Shown piece after piece: positions 36,627 through 50,000 of a stretch of DNA of 64,000 nt; the stretch's first letter is position 1, and every line of letters starts with the position of its first letter. A model generated the notes under the pieces. It was not told the origin of the DNA. It worked only from the letters and a program-made list of their open reading frames with translations, and did not search any database. The stretch spans positions 2,973,550 to 3,037,549 of the forward strand of contig LNAC01000108.1 in NCBI GenBank assembly GCA_002007465.1, read 5' to 3'. Position numbers and translations under genes: made by a program. Source of the stretch: Ailurus styani (lineage: Eukaryota > Chordata > Mammalia > Carnivora > Ailuridae).

Positions 36627-37158
36627 NNNNNNNNNNNNNNNNNNNNNNNNNNNNNNNNNNNNNNNNNNNNNNNNNNNNNNNNNNNNNNNNNNNNNNNNNN
36701 NNNNNNNNNNNNNNNNNNNNNNNNNNNNNNNNNNNNNNNNNNNNNNNNNNNNNNNNNNNNNNNNNNNNNNNNNNNNNNNNNNNNNNNNNNNNNNNNNNNN
36801 NNNNNNNNNNNNNNNNNNNNNNNNNNNNNNNNNNNNNNNNNNNNNNNNNNNNNNNNNNNNNNNNNNNNNNNNNNNNNNNNNNNNNNNNNNNNNNNNNNNN
36901 NNNNNNNNNNNNNNNNNNNNNNNNNNNNNNNNNNNNNNNNNNNNNNNNNNNNNNNNNNNNNNNNNNNNNNNNNNNNNNNNNNNNNNNNNNNNNNNNNNNN
37001 NNNNNNNNNNNNNNNNNNNNNNNNNNNNNNNNNNNNNNNNNNNNNNNNNNNNNNNNNNNNNNNNNNNNNNNNNNNNNNNNNNNNNNNNNNNNNNNNNNNN
37101 NNNNNNNNNNNNNNNNNNNNNNNNNNNNNNNNNNNNNNNNNNNNNNNNNNNNNNNNNN
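36627..37158. other. Assembly gap (532 N) covering the YRDC/C1orf122 divergent promoter
   Basis: The gap lies between YRDC exon 1 on the minus strand and C1orf122 exon 1 on the plus strand. Both flanks are CpG-rich. Both start codons and the shared promoter must lie inside. Confidence 0.99.
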
Positions 37159-37678
<520 letters not shown>

Positions 37679-37748
37679 GCATCCCTGATGGGCGCCCTGA
37701 CTTCTCTCCCTCCCGGGGTTGGTGGCTGGACTCTGAACAACTCCCTTC

Positions 37749-37754
37749 AATAAA
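37749..37754 (+). other. C1orf122: C1orf122 poly-A signal (AATAAA)
   Basis: A canonical AATAAA 70 bases after the stop, followed by a GT-rich stretch (ggcagtggctggtacttggc). It implies a very short 3'UTR. Confidence 0.85.
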
Positions 37755-38174
37755 GGGGCCAGTCTTCACTGGCAGTGGCTGGTACTTGGCTCTCAGCCTG
37801 GGGTGGCAGCTCTGCTAGCAGCTGGGTTCACTCCCACTTCATCCTGGCTGAAGGCAATGCTGAGCTTTGAAATGTAGCCAACGAATACCCAGTCTGATTG
37901 CCCGGATTTGGGCAGACCAGCAGTGCTCTCCAGAGTGGTCTGGCCTGCTATGGGGGATCCAGGTGGTGTTACATGTCCATTTCATGCTTTGGGGGCTCCT
38001 AGCCCCACAAAACACTTTTAGCAGAGCCTTGATTAAAAGGAAACCTGCAGACTTTCCTGTGACCGACCTTTCCTTTCTGTCCCCTAAGACTCAGCTGGGG
38101 AGGGGAGTGGGGGGGGTAAGTAGGGGAAAATCAACAACCATGGGCAGGTTTGGGAAGAAATGCCACAGATACTA

Positions 38175-41100
38175 CCAGATTTAAATAAGCATTTAATTAG
38201 GATTTCATTAGTATTTAATATTGCTTTTTCAATTCCAAAAAGTTAAATTTTCACTTCTTAGCAGATATTTTAAAGTACAATATTAAGTTTATACAAAATG
38301 AGCAATTAAGCAAACACCATTATTTCACATTCTTCAAAAATACAAATTCATATTTACTCTTTTTTTGGGTTTGGAGGTTTCTTCCTTTGGAAGTACTGAA
38401 CCTGTAACGTTTTCATGTCGCTCAGTGGAAGTCCGTTGTTCCCATGTTTCACACTTCAATAAATTTGATAGGCTTTCACATAATCCAAATAAAACCATTT
38501 GAGATTTTAAAAACTGTCACCAAGACCTCCGGCCAATCACTACTAGTGTGTGTCAAAAAAGAAGGCTCTCCGTGGGCCGTGCCTTTCCTGGCCAGATGTG
38601 AGCCAGAGATTCAGCAAAAACCTGTTTCCAGCCACCTTCCCCAAAAAGGGACTAGGAGGAGTTGACAGGGAAAGGTAACAGCCACCTTGAACTCTGACCC
38701 CCCCTACCCCCGCATTCTCCAAAACACAACAAAGGATGTAGACTGTTGAATCGAAGACGCCCTGGGGAGGCCTAAGGACATGGGAGAAGGGCAAGAGAGG
38801 CCTCGGACTTGGCACCACTATGAGGATAACAAGGATATTGCAAAAAACACCCCTGGGTTTTGGTGAAAAAAGGTTTTATGAAAAATTTTCCTGTAAGAAA
38901 AAGAGTAGAAACTGCATTGAGCTGAGAAAGTGACACTATATTATCACCCAATTTTTGGCCCAGCAGGCACACCACCAAAAGGGCAGTGTGTGGTTTTAAA
39001 CTTTGCTTCCAGTAAAAAAAGCTTGTACTATGTACACATTGACATAAGATCCAGTTTAATTTGCATTTTTCAGTGCAGACTGAGAAGCCCTCTGGAACAG
39101 GAGTAACAATGAGAAATGCCCAAACAGTGACCATCAGCTTCCCCAAGGGGCATGAGAGGAAACACGGGGCCCTCTCCCTGTCCCCCAAAACTATGCAAGA
39201 GGAAACGGGCTAAACTGACTACCAACCAGAAATATGAAAACTCCGTTTTGTTGCCTCCGCCCGCCCCCACCCATGGACAATCTCCCATCCATGTCATAGC
39301 AGGACCATTTGCATATTGATCTGTGGAAATCCTTCTGCTTTGGCTGAAGTGTTATTTCAAAACTTCTCTATTCTACAGTAGCCTGAGAATTGAAGATAAA
39401 ATGGAGGGACTCCCCACCCCCGAGACAAAAGGGGTATATGGAGGAAGGAAGGAAGAAAGTCGATAAAGCAGATTATTAACAGCTTTGTTTTACTGGATTT
39501 AATGAAGGCTGGAGACCTTTTTTCTTAAAGAACCAATGTGGGCGGTGAGGGGAGCAGTAGGGAAATGGCTCATGTTGCCCGCTCCCCCGCTACCACCACA
39601 ACCTCCCAAACATATCTCTGACTGGTGGTGGAGGAAACGTAAACTCTAGCAATACTGTTGCAGTTCCACAAATCAATGGTTTCAGTGACTGGAGAAGTCT
39701 TTAAGGTTAAGGGCAATGAATGTGATTACAAATAAAAAAGTCTAGAAGGTGCCAGGTTTCTACCTAGGAACAACCTGTTCCTTCCTTTCAGACATCACTT
39801 TGTAATGGTGAAGGCGGGGCAAGATGGCAAGGGACCAAGAAGTGATGAGAAAGGGCCTCAACAGTCAGCAGAAGAAAACAGGACCCGCAGCAGTTCTTCA
39901 GAGAGCCTGAGGGGGCGCCCTCGGGCACACAGGGAAGGCTTGCATAGATTGAGCAGTTGCTGAGAATGCATAATAGTGTTTCCCTATAGATAGCCTCACA
40001 GCACAGGGCTGATCGGAGCGGAAAAACGCGGCCAGGCCAGGGCCACATGGGACAACGACCGTCAAGCTACACATATTGCACCAAGGTAAGTGCTTTTCTT
40101 TTCACACCTCAATTTAACTTTTTATTCTGAGCAAAAAATAAAACTTTGTGGAAAGTATATATATGTATATATATATATACACAAAAGAAATTGCAGCAAT
40201 TGGGTTAAAGATAAAATAACCTAAAGTGCTTTTTTATTTTATTATTTCTTTAATATACCAATATGAGGTTCTGCAAACTCATCCCTCTGGACACATTCAG
40301 CATTATACAAAGTCTCTCAGGAAAACCCACCCACCCTCCATGATCCCCATCAGCCCACTGCCTTGACCCTGAAGGTAAAGCTCCAATCTACCGACTTTCC
40401 CAGAGCTGGTGGAGAGAAGTCCCTGGCTTCCACCCAGAAAGGTCGTCACACCTTAAGGCCCCTCCTGGGCTTTGTACCACGATCTCTTTCCAAGGGGAAA
40501 GGAGTGGAATTTAATAAATGACACCAACTCTCCTGTCACCAAACTAGTGATGCCCCCATAAGGCTGGCTAGACCTCTCCCCTCCCCCCCTCCCCCGCCAC
40601 CAGGAGAGGCAGGGCCATTCTCCCTCGATGTCCCACCCACCTGCTGGGGAAGGGCCCACATCACTAAGGCAGTTTGGGGGTGCCAGCTGGTTTCCTACCC
40701 CTTCCTAGTCCATGAACTCCAGTCCCTGGTGCCAACGACACCCTGTAAAGGGGTGGTGGAGCTGGAGATGCCAGCGGGAGCTGGAAGTATGCATCTACTG
40801 GATGGAAATGGTTAAGGTTACCACGGGAAGTAAAAAGGCTTGATTTCATCTGCCCGAAGTCTACAGCCCTTCCCTAACGTCACCACAGGGTCATTCCTGG
40901 CTTTGGGACAGCACACTCTCCATGAAGGCTCACTCCAGCTCCACTGCAGCCAGTGGCCTGCTCTTCCCCAAGGTCCCTGGCACCAGAGGCCAGGCTTTGC
41001 ATGTGATGGGAGCGAAAGAGCTCTGGAAGAGGAAGGAAAGACTGCCTGCCCTGTGGGAAAAACCTGCTCTTCACAACCACTCACTAGCATTTTAAGCACA

Positions 41101-43598
41101 TTCCTAATTTTTCAAAAGCTAATTGGCTCTGATAGTCCCCCTTGTAATTTTGAGTTACCCTCAAAAGACAGATACTTCAACTAGAAAAAGCTGTCAGCCC
41201 AAATACTGTTTTAAGATGCTTCTTCATCACCCCCAATCTTTGGAGAGCAGAAAAGCCAATGACCTAGCTAGGCCCGAGAGGAACACAGCCCTGGCTAACT
41301 AGAAAGAAGCGATCATGAAACCACGGACACTTCCAATGGCCTTCCCTGGGCTTCTGTTTCCCACCTCAGCTGGAGGGAACCGAATCCCAGGTGCCCCCTA
41401 GGCTGGTATGTGGGGAGGTCATTCATGCCCTCTGATAATGGGCTACCTTTGGGACCCCGTCACGTTGCTCTGTCTGAAGGTGTAGTGAAAATAGCGAGGT
41501 TCCTGCCTCAAAGCTTCCTATGGGTACAAGACCCAGAGACAGCCATGGATAACCCACGCTCAGCAACTGGTTTTCCAGGAAGACTAAGCCACTGTGGTAA
41601 TAGAAGATTCCTCCCCCCTTATCAACTTCTGCTGAGGTCAGTGGTCACCAGAACCCACCAGCGTTTGGGGGAGGGGAGTGCAGAAGGTCAAAAAGAAATG
41701 GATTCTCCAGACTAGACTTCTGGAATGAGAAACCACCAACTGCCTGGAGGAAAGTCCTTTCCTCCTCACGGCAGTAACAACATTTACTACCTCTGCCCTC
41801 TTGTCAACTCTGTCCCTGAAATTCTGTCAAAGGCAGGGCCTGTAGGCCCCCAGATAAATGATCAGCTCTGGATACTATCTTGGCTGGCCCTGAGTAATAG
41901 CTCAGAGAACAGAAGAGGGACACATGCAGATCTCTTGATGTTAGGGAATGGAAAAAGAAGACAAAATTATGGCTGCCTTCTGCCTGACACTGTTGACTCA
42001 GGAGAGCAGCCCTGTTCGTGGACCCCTGTTCCTCGCTCAAGGTAGGGAGGGGGCTCTTGGAGGCAGAGGCCTAGTCTAGACCCTGGGCCAGGCCTCATTT
42101 CCCAGCTCAGTGAGCTTGGTGAGCACTCATGACTACGTTAATATAGCCAGTTGAGAGAAACCTTCCATTTTAGTGTGAACTGTATTTTAGGTTTTATTTT
42201 AAAGAGGCAATGACTTGGAGCCAAAGGCAGACAGATGGATATAATTCTATACACAAATCAAAAAAATTTTTTTTCCTATAACACAACTTAATGAAACATT
42301 CCAAATGAGATAACTTATTGCAACATTTCAGGCTTTTTGGTGGAAGGGGGATTTTTGTTTTGTTTTACCCTGAGTAGAAGATCATCGTTTTGTGGTTTTT
42401 GTTTTTTTTGTTGTTGTTTGTCTAGAAATCACATGACTAAGCTGAGCCTGTCATATCCTTCTTTGCACTGTACTAGACTGTATGCAAAATCCAGAGGGGT
42501 GAGAGGCGGAGATGGGAAGGGCAACCAAAAGCCTGGCTAGAACCTGGAACCAGGATGCCTGGCCTGCCAATTACATGCCTCCTTAAAAACAAAACAAAAC
42601 AAAACAAAACAAAACAAAATACTCCCTTAAAGCTGCACCTTTTCCCAGATAAGCAAAATGCAGCTCTTCTGTTCTGAGGAAGAAAATACCATTAAAGGCA
42701 GGCAGACCACCACCCAGCCACTGGCCATAAGCCACATGTCCACCCTAGGACGAAACAGGGGCGTTCCCCAAGAAAAATTCACTGCGCTCTGCAAGCCCTG
42801 GCCACCAACCGAGAGAGGCAAAGAACCGTGAAGGCAAAGACTAGGATAACGTGGCTCCAGCCTGCTCTGCATGCGCACCGACAGACAGCAGTCAACAGCT
42901 CACCTGGGGCCCCTGTAGAACCCGATCCCCCATGAAGCCTCAGGGCCAGGCTTTTTGCTACCCACCGGGCTGCAGCCGGCTGTTGGATGACACCTGCCAC
43001 AGCCACCCCAAGCTCCACCGACACCAAGAGCTAACAGCAAAACCGCCTCACCCCACCCCTGTCTGGCTCACGGCTGTCCAACCAGCCTTGGCCACGCCCC
43101 CTATGCTGGAGCCAGGGTCTGGCCTCCTGGGCCACCTGCGGCCTCAGACTCAAAAAGATGCACAGGGAGGGAGGAGCAACACCCGACACGCTGAACTCTG
43201 CTGCCCAAACCACAGAGACCCCAGTGCAAGCGACGGGCAGCAGCAGACTGATGGAAGCCCCGCCCTTTCATTCCGAATATTTATGCCCGCGAGTAACCTT
43301 AGTTTCCAAGTTCACAGGACAATAAGCAAAAGTGACATACAGTGCAGCCAAACAGTTCATTTATAACTTAGCTTTTTTTGTTTTTTGTTTTTTTGTTGGT
43401 TTTTTTTTTTTCTCCAAAGATCAGTTCCTTAAAATGGATGCTCCTGGGATATGACTAAAGAAAATAGGTCTGAAAGGTGAGGATTTCCAACAGTAGATTT
43501 CTTCATCCTTTGAACTGCTGACCCCCCATGACGGCAGGCACCGCCCCTTCTGCCTCCCGCTCGCCCTCCTTTCCTGGAGGGGAGCGTGCGTGGCCCTT
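38175..43598 (-). other. MTF1: MTF1 3'UTR, about 5.4 kb
   Basis: No other gene is seen here, and human MTF1 mRNA has a similarly long 3'UTR. The best terminal signal on the minus strand is ATTAAA at 38197-38192, with a second at 38218-38213. It contains (AT)n at 40155-40180, an AAAAC run at 42585-42620 and a T/G run at 43372-43411. The region is remarkably free of SINEs. End position is inferred. Confidence 0.65.
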
Positions 43599-44026
43599 TC
43601 ACTTGGAGAAGCTGGTCAGGCCCATCTCCTCCTCCCCCTGCAGTAGTGCTTCAATGGGAATCAGATTGGACGGGGTGTCCAGGCTCTGGAGGGACAAAAA
43701 CTCTGACACATCCATGGCACTTAACGTTTCTGTCTGAGGGTCTGAAGGAGTCTCGGCTTGTCTGCTTTGCTCACAGGAAGAGGGTACAGCGGAAGGTGTC
43801 GACAGGGGGCCGGGGGGCGAGGAAAACGTCTGTGGCGGTAGCTTCAGGCCGGGCCCGTCAGGAGGCTGGGGGCTCGGCTCTGCAGGGGGCGGGGAAGAAC
43901 AGCCCTTCCTCCTGCCCGCCGCCCGCTCCTTGGCAGAGTCCCGGCACGCACACTGACACTGACATGCCTCCTCTTGTTTGATGATGATCACAGGAACACT
44001 GAGGCCAATCTGCTGTACAGAGCTCC
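43599..44026 (-). CDS. MTF1: MTF1 last coding exon (Cys cluster, stop)
   Basis: 428 bases from acceptor TCTCGCAG to the stop at 43601-43599. Codes [20 protein letters not shown], the CQCQCAC cluster, a basic [10 protein letters not shown] patch and the end [11 protein letters not shown]. The Cys cluster is known to be needed for metal-induced activity. Confidence 0.96.
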
Positions 44027-47000
44027 CTGCGAGAGAGGCAAGAGAGACTGCTCCTCAAGTAGCCGCGGGCAGGGGCGTGAGGGGCGGGGGTAGACTAGGT
44101 GAGCGCCGAGGGCGGGCGATGGAGGCAGGAACCGTGGGGAGGGCGGATGCCATGCTCCAGGCTTTGTTCTGCCTGACACTCCCCATCCCCTCCAAGGAAA
44201 AGTCCCCTTTCCTCAGAAAGCCACACACACCATCTAGATGACCCTGTATCTCCGGCTTCGTTTCCGGCCATTCTCCCCAGTACCCTCCATGCCAGCCACA
44301 GCAGATGCCTCCCTTTTCCTGACATGTTCTTCATACCTCTGGGCCTCCGGGCTCTTCCTTCTGCCTAAACTCCCCACACAGGGCTGTTTTTCTGGAGAAC
44401 TTACTCTTCTCCTCTCTGAAGACCCAGCTCGTCCCCTCCTCTCCTGAGGCTGCCAGGCCGGGATTCCAGCAGGCTCCCACCTAGGGCTGGCCCCAGGGCA
44501 GCCGACCCACCAGCTTCCTGTCTGTGCAGGGAGCTAAGGCCTCCCTTTGAGCCTCTCTCCACACTGTGTGGGACGTGGGGCTTGAGTCCCCCTTGCCTAA
44601 GACCGAGCTCCTGGACAGCCCCTTGCTCACGCTTGCGTCCCCAGTCTTGGACACACGTTGGGGGGGGGACCCCCCTTTACACTGCCAGCCTTGTGCTCAC
44701 ACATTCTTCCGCTCCTTTGTGCGTGTCTGTGTGCTCTGCACACGCACACTCAAATAAGACAGGCTGTGTGTGTCTCAAAAAAGCTAGAGGCCAGGGGGCC
44801 GGAGACAAAGTAGAAGTCAGGAGCCTGAGAACTAGGGCTCTGGCTCTGTCACAAACTCACTTAGAACTCCAGAGGAGTCATTTTATCTTTCAGGGCCCCA
44901 TTCCTTTGTCTATAAAATAGTTTGGAAAAAGGGAACTTTTCACTCTGTATGAGTCTCTGACCCAGATGCTATTTCTTCATTACTGTAATTAGAAAAGAAT
45001 CCAGTGAATTAACAGCTGCCCTCTTTGGCATTAACTGTGAGTCAAACTTTCTTCTGGTTACATTTAAAGCTGTATCTGAGAGGGAAAGAACCACTACTCC
45101 TTAAGCAATGTTAAATGTGGTACTTACGCCGTAAGTGTGCTAACTTAGGACAGTTGTGAGAATGTGAAATACTCTAATAAATGAACAATACAATCTGACA
45201 AATGTGAGGTTTTAAAAACTGGGGCAAAGCAACAATGAACTGTGCCTCAAGGGGCCCCGAGAGCTGACTTGCTTTTAAAGTTCCCACACAATTACATACC
45301 TGTGCTACTGGCTACTGGTACTGCAGTGGTAAAAAACACCTTCTCGACTTTAGATGCTTGCTGCTGGGGAGGAAAAAAAAAAAATCACATTTATGGCCAC
45401 TCAAGTATGGCAGATCTCCAAGGACCTGAAGCCTGCCCGATTGTACTGGTCATCCAAGAGGACAGAAAACCCTCAGTGTTCAAGGATTTGTGCACTGAGT
45501 GATGTTTTGTTTGCGCTCTGACATGAGGTCACTGCACTGTTTGACATTCAGTGCTGACAGTGCAGCCGGCTTTGTCCCCTACTACTTGGCTGTCTCCCAG
45601 CTGCCTAATCTAGTAGGTTCTGTCTGCCCAAAGGCTCCGCCAAGGTTGCTTTGCTTAAGCTGGGGTCTTCTCACAGGGAACCCCAGGGCTAGCTTCCATA
45701 CAAGCCCTCCACTGCCGCCACATGCCAATACATCTGTGAGGCTGGAAAGTTCTTTCGTCCCGTCAAGCATCAAGCTGCACGCTAAGGACCGGCTAAGACT
45801 TCCTCTCACTGGCAGAAGATCCCCGTGAGGTGTGCTGTAAGCTGCACTAGGTAGCAGCTCCAGGGTGGGCCCTAGCCTCAAGTCCAAGCCCTGCCACCTC
45901 TTGGTTGTTGAGGGCAGGCAAGTGATTTAACTTCTTAGGGTCTCAGTTTTCTCATCTGTAGAACAGGGATAATAACCAAAGGACCTCCCAGAGGGCCCCC
46001 ATGAAGGTGAAATGAGAGAAGGCATGTGGAGCCTGCAGGACGTGGGAAGCCCACAGCAAACGTGTGTGATTTACGTTACTATGAGGCAGACCATCGAGCC
46101 AGGCCTGGAGGTCATCCCTTTCACTGTGGAAACACTTCCTGTTACACTGGCTACAGGATTTCTTTCTTCAAGTATTACCTTAAAAAGGCTTTGTCTTTTA
46201 TCCCTTTAACGGGGGAAAAAGGTCCCTCTAGGCTGAGTCGAGGAGGAATGTGAGAGCTTCTGGCTAAGTTACAGGAACTGACACTATAAAATAACGATGG
46301 AGAAACGAGACCCATATTTAAATACACAAAAATGAATTGTATGGAAAAGGAATGACGTCTGCCGCATGCAGCTCCCCAGGGCAGATGCAGAAAAAAAACG
46401 ATAAAAATGACACGGAGCACACTGGATTATGACACTAAAAAGGCCTTTCCAGTGACTCTGGCTATCTGAACATGGACTTGGGTGACCTCCAGAGGTGGCT
46501 GGCAAACTGATCTATGGAATCTGAACATTCTGGCCTCACTGTTTAGCCCTAAAACTACCTTTCCAGTTTGACGGCGTCATACATCCACCCAGACATTCTC
46601 CTACTTAGTACGTCCTTTCCTCCATCTTTTTCTTCCTCTTTTACCTCAAGGCTCACCTGCCCTGGGTGGCTACCCAACAAGCCCCGATTCTCTGCACCCC
46701 TCATCTGGCAGCACGATGTAGCAGTCAGGAGCATGGGCTCTGGGACCGAGCTGTCTAGGCTCAAATCGCAGCCTTGCCACTTACAAGCTGTGTGACCTTC
46801 AGCTAGTCACTTAACTACTCTGGGCCTCAGTTCTTCATTGGTAAAATCATACCTACCTCCTAGGATTATTGTGATTAAAAGAGCAATGCATTGAAAGTGC
46901 TTAGTTAGCACAGCAGGTGACATTCAGACATACAGACATTTAGACACTGTGAAATTATCAGTGGTTGCTAAGGGAGAGGGGGAGGGGATGAATAAGTGAA

Positions 47001-50000
47001 GAATAGGGATTTTTACGGTGGTGAATCTACTCTGAATACAGTAATGGGAAACACATGATATCATGTATTTGTCAAAACCCACTGAACAGTGAACACAAAG
47101 AGTAAGCCCTAATGTAAACCATGGACTTTAGTTGGTAATAATATATCGATACTGATTCATCAGTTGTAACAAATGTACCAGACTAATGCAAGATGTTACT
47201 AACAGGGCAAACTGGGTGGTGGTGGGTGGGGTGGCCAGATAGTGTATGGAAATTCTCTGTACCACCTGTTCAATAAAATCTTAAAAAAAAGGTAATGTAA
47301 AAATAATGTACATAAGGTAACAACTGGCACATGTCAGACCTTCAATTTCAAAAAGTGCTTAATCAGCACAGTAAGCCCTTACACATAGTAAGGGTTCAAT
47401 AAATCACCGCTGTTATTTCTTATTACCATTTTTACTATTATTTGGTCCTTTCCCTACCGGTAATGTTAACTTTCTTTAAGGCATTATAGCCTCTTTAACT
47501 AGAATGTAAGTTTTTATGAAAAAGAGATCACGGTTTCCACTTTTCTGTATCCCCAAAAGTATCATGCATGGTATCTGGTAAATACCAGACCCGTGGGGCA
47601 CCTGGGTGGCTCAGTTGGTTAAGCATCTGCCTTCGGCTCCAGTCATGATCCCAGGGTGATCACACAGGGGAGACTGTTTCTCCCTCTCCCCCTGCCCCTG
47701 CTCGTGTGCGCTCTCTCTCTCTCTCTCACTTTCTCAAATAAATAAATAAAATCTTAAAAAAAAAATACCAGGCCCTCAAAATATATTTAATTGAATGACC
47801 AAGTCATCTCCTCCACCATCGGGACCACACTTTTGTAGAAACCGGCTCTCGAGGGGGCCCTGGGAGCACAGATTCTCTCTCTGACCTGGCCACTGCTGTG
47901 CTTTCCACCTGATGGGGGTCCCACCATCCTCTCACATCAGTCTGACTCTGCGTTGGAGAAGAACCCGTTTGCCTAAGTCGTTTTTGGGCCTCTGCGGTCT
48001 GTTGACTGCTCTGCTCTCCTAGAGGGTGCCATGACACTGCCGATGGAATCTTCGTTCACATGCCTCCTGCTGCCTGGCAGAATGGGAGGGCTCGTTCTCT
48101 GCTTCCCTACTGCGGGTCCACATCATGGCATTCCCGGGATTTCTACCGCTCAGTCACGGGGACAAGACCAAGAGGCCGAGTCACAGGTTTCAGGGCAGAT
48201 ACGATAACCATGTTCCTTTCTGAAGCAAAACCTGGGAACACGTCACCTACGTACACGCGCTTCACCCCACCGGACCGGTTTAGACAGTACTTACAATTTG
48301 TTCTTGGTTTTGTGGTGAACTGGTGGCACCATTTAAGATCCACTGTAAGTTCTGTTCTCCCATGACCAGGCTGGACTGCAGGATGGCCGTGCTGGGCGTT
48401 GGCGTGATGGTGATCGTGGGGTTGTGAGTCAGGACAGAGCTGGTGCCCAGGGGCAGAGTCTGGACCATGGCCGGCAGGGGCTCAGTAGTACTTTGTGACG
48501 GGGGCGGTGCTGCCACGGCTGGTGCCGCCGCCGCGGCCCCGGCAACGACAGAAAGTCCCGGTACGGCGGGCTGCGGGGCCTGGGGGTGCGGGAGAAACTC
48601 TTGATGATTAGCAGCAAACTGTGTGCTGTGGGGAACAGGCACTTCTGGAGGTTGTAAGAGAGCAGAGGGGTGGCCAAATGCAGCTTGCCGGGAACCAGTT
48701 CCTAGGGAAGGAGCAGGCGGAGGAGCAGACGGTGCTGAGGCCGGCAGTAGAGGCTGGGGAGGATCGGAGGTGCCAGGCTGCAGTACAAGCGGAAGAGACA
48801 AAGATGCTGAATGTCCTGTGGGTGGCGGAACATCACTGACTGACTCTGCATCACCATTAAAACTTTCAATCAAGGCAGCTGGCAAGAAAAAGAAATAGAA
48901 ATATATATACATATCCCAAGCCTTACAGGAGCCACAAAAACACAGTCATCATGGCGACACCAAAGACAGCCAAAGTCCGTTAGAGCCAAGAGCTTCATTC
49001 CTAGAAGGCTGGCCTCCTGCCTTTCATTCAGTGACCCCTCCGGTCGAAGCACAGGCTTCACGACCGACCTCGCCTTCTACACGTGAAGAGCTGGTATGGG
49101 CTTCACCATCAAAAAAAAGTATTCTAAGGCTTTTCTGGAAAAGAGACTAGACATCCTTTTTTTGGCATAACCAGCGAACACTTTCTGACTGCTGTGAAGC
49201 TTTAGGGACAGATTTTCATTCAAACACAAGGATCTAGGCATCTGACGGTGTTCGTGGATCCTGCCCACTCAACGAGCACAGTATCGCATCAGAAGAAAGA
49301 GCTCACAGCTCCTCTCGTTTGTGAAAGCCAACAAGAGCTTTTGAAGAAGGAGACCTTCTTCTTTTGAAAGGCTAGGGAAAGTAAGCCCTCAAGCCAACTC
49401 TTGCTGAGGGGAGGAGAGGAAAAGATGGAACCGAACAAAAGGCTCATACTTCCTGGACCCCTCACCAAACGCATGGGTCGTTCAAGGGAACTGAAACCTA
49501 CTTCACCGCGCCTGCCTCGGTGTGTCACCGAGGGGGACTCCCTTGCCCGGTGCTGAGACGTGAGCAGGAGGAGAGTCTGTGGCACAAACCTGTCTGTTGA
49601 GGATCTTCCTGAATTGCCGTGTCATCAGAATTCTGGAACATGGATTCGAAGATGATTGCTGGTGAAATTGTGCTGAGGTCCTGGCCCTGTGATTGACGGA
49701 CAGAGACAAAGATGTCAGGCTTGTCATCCTGAGGCCATTCTTCACCGGGAGAGAACACACAGCAGCAGAACTAGAATGATCTTTCTTGATATGCTTCTTT
49801 TTTCTAACTTCTCCCTTTCCAAGGTGACATCTATTTCCCCAAACCTCAGACACTGGCGATTTGGGTCCTCAGATACTCTAAAACAGGAGCCCACAAACTA
49901 TGACTTGCAGGCTGCATGCCCGTTTTGGGAAATAAAGTTTTACCGGAACAGATGCATGCTCGCTCATTTATGGTCCATGCTGCTTTCGTGCTCTGACGGC

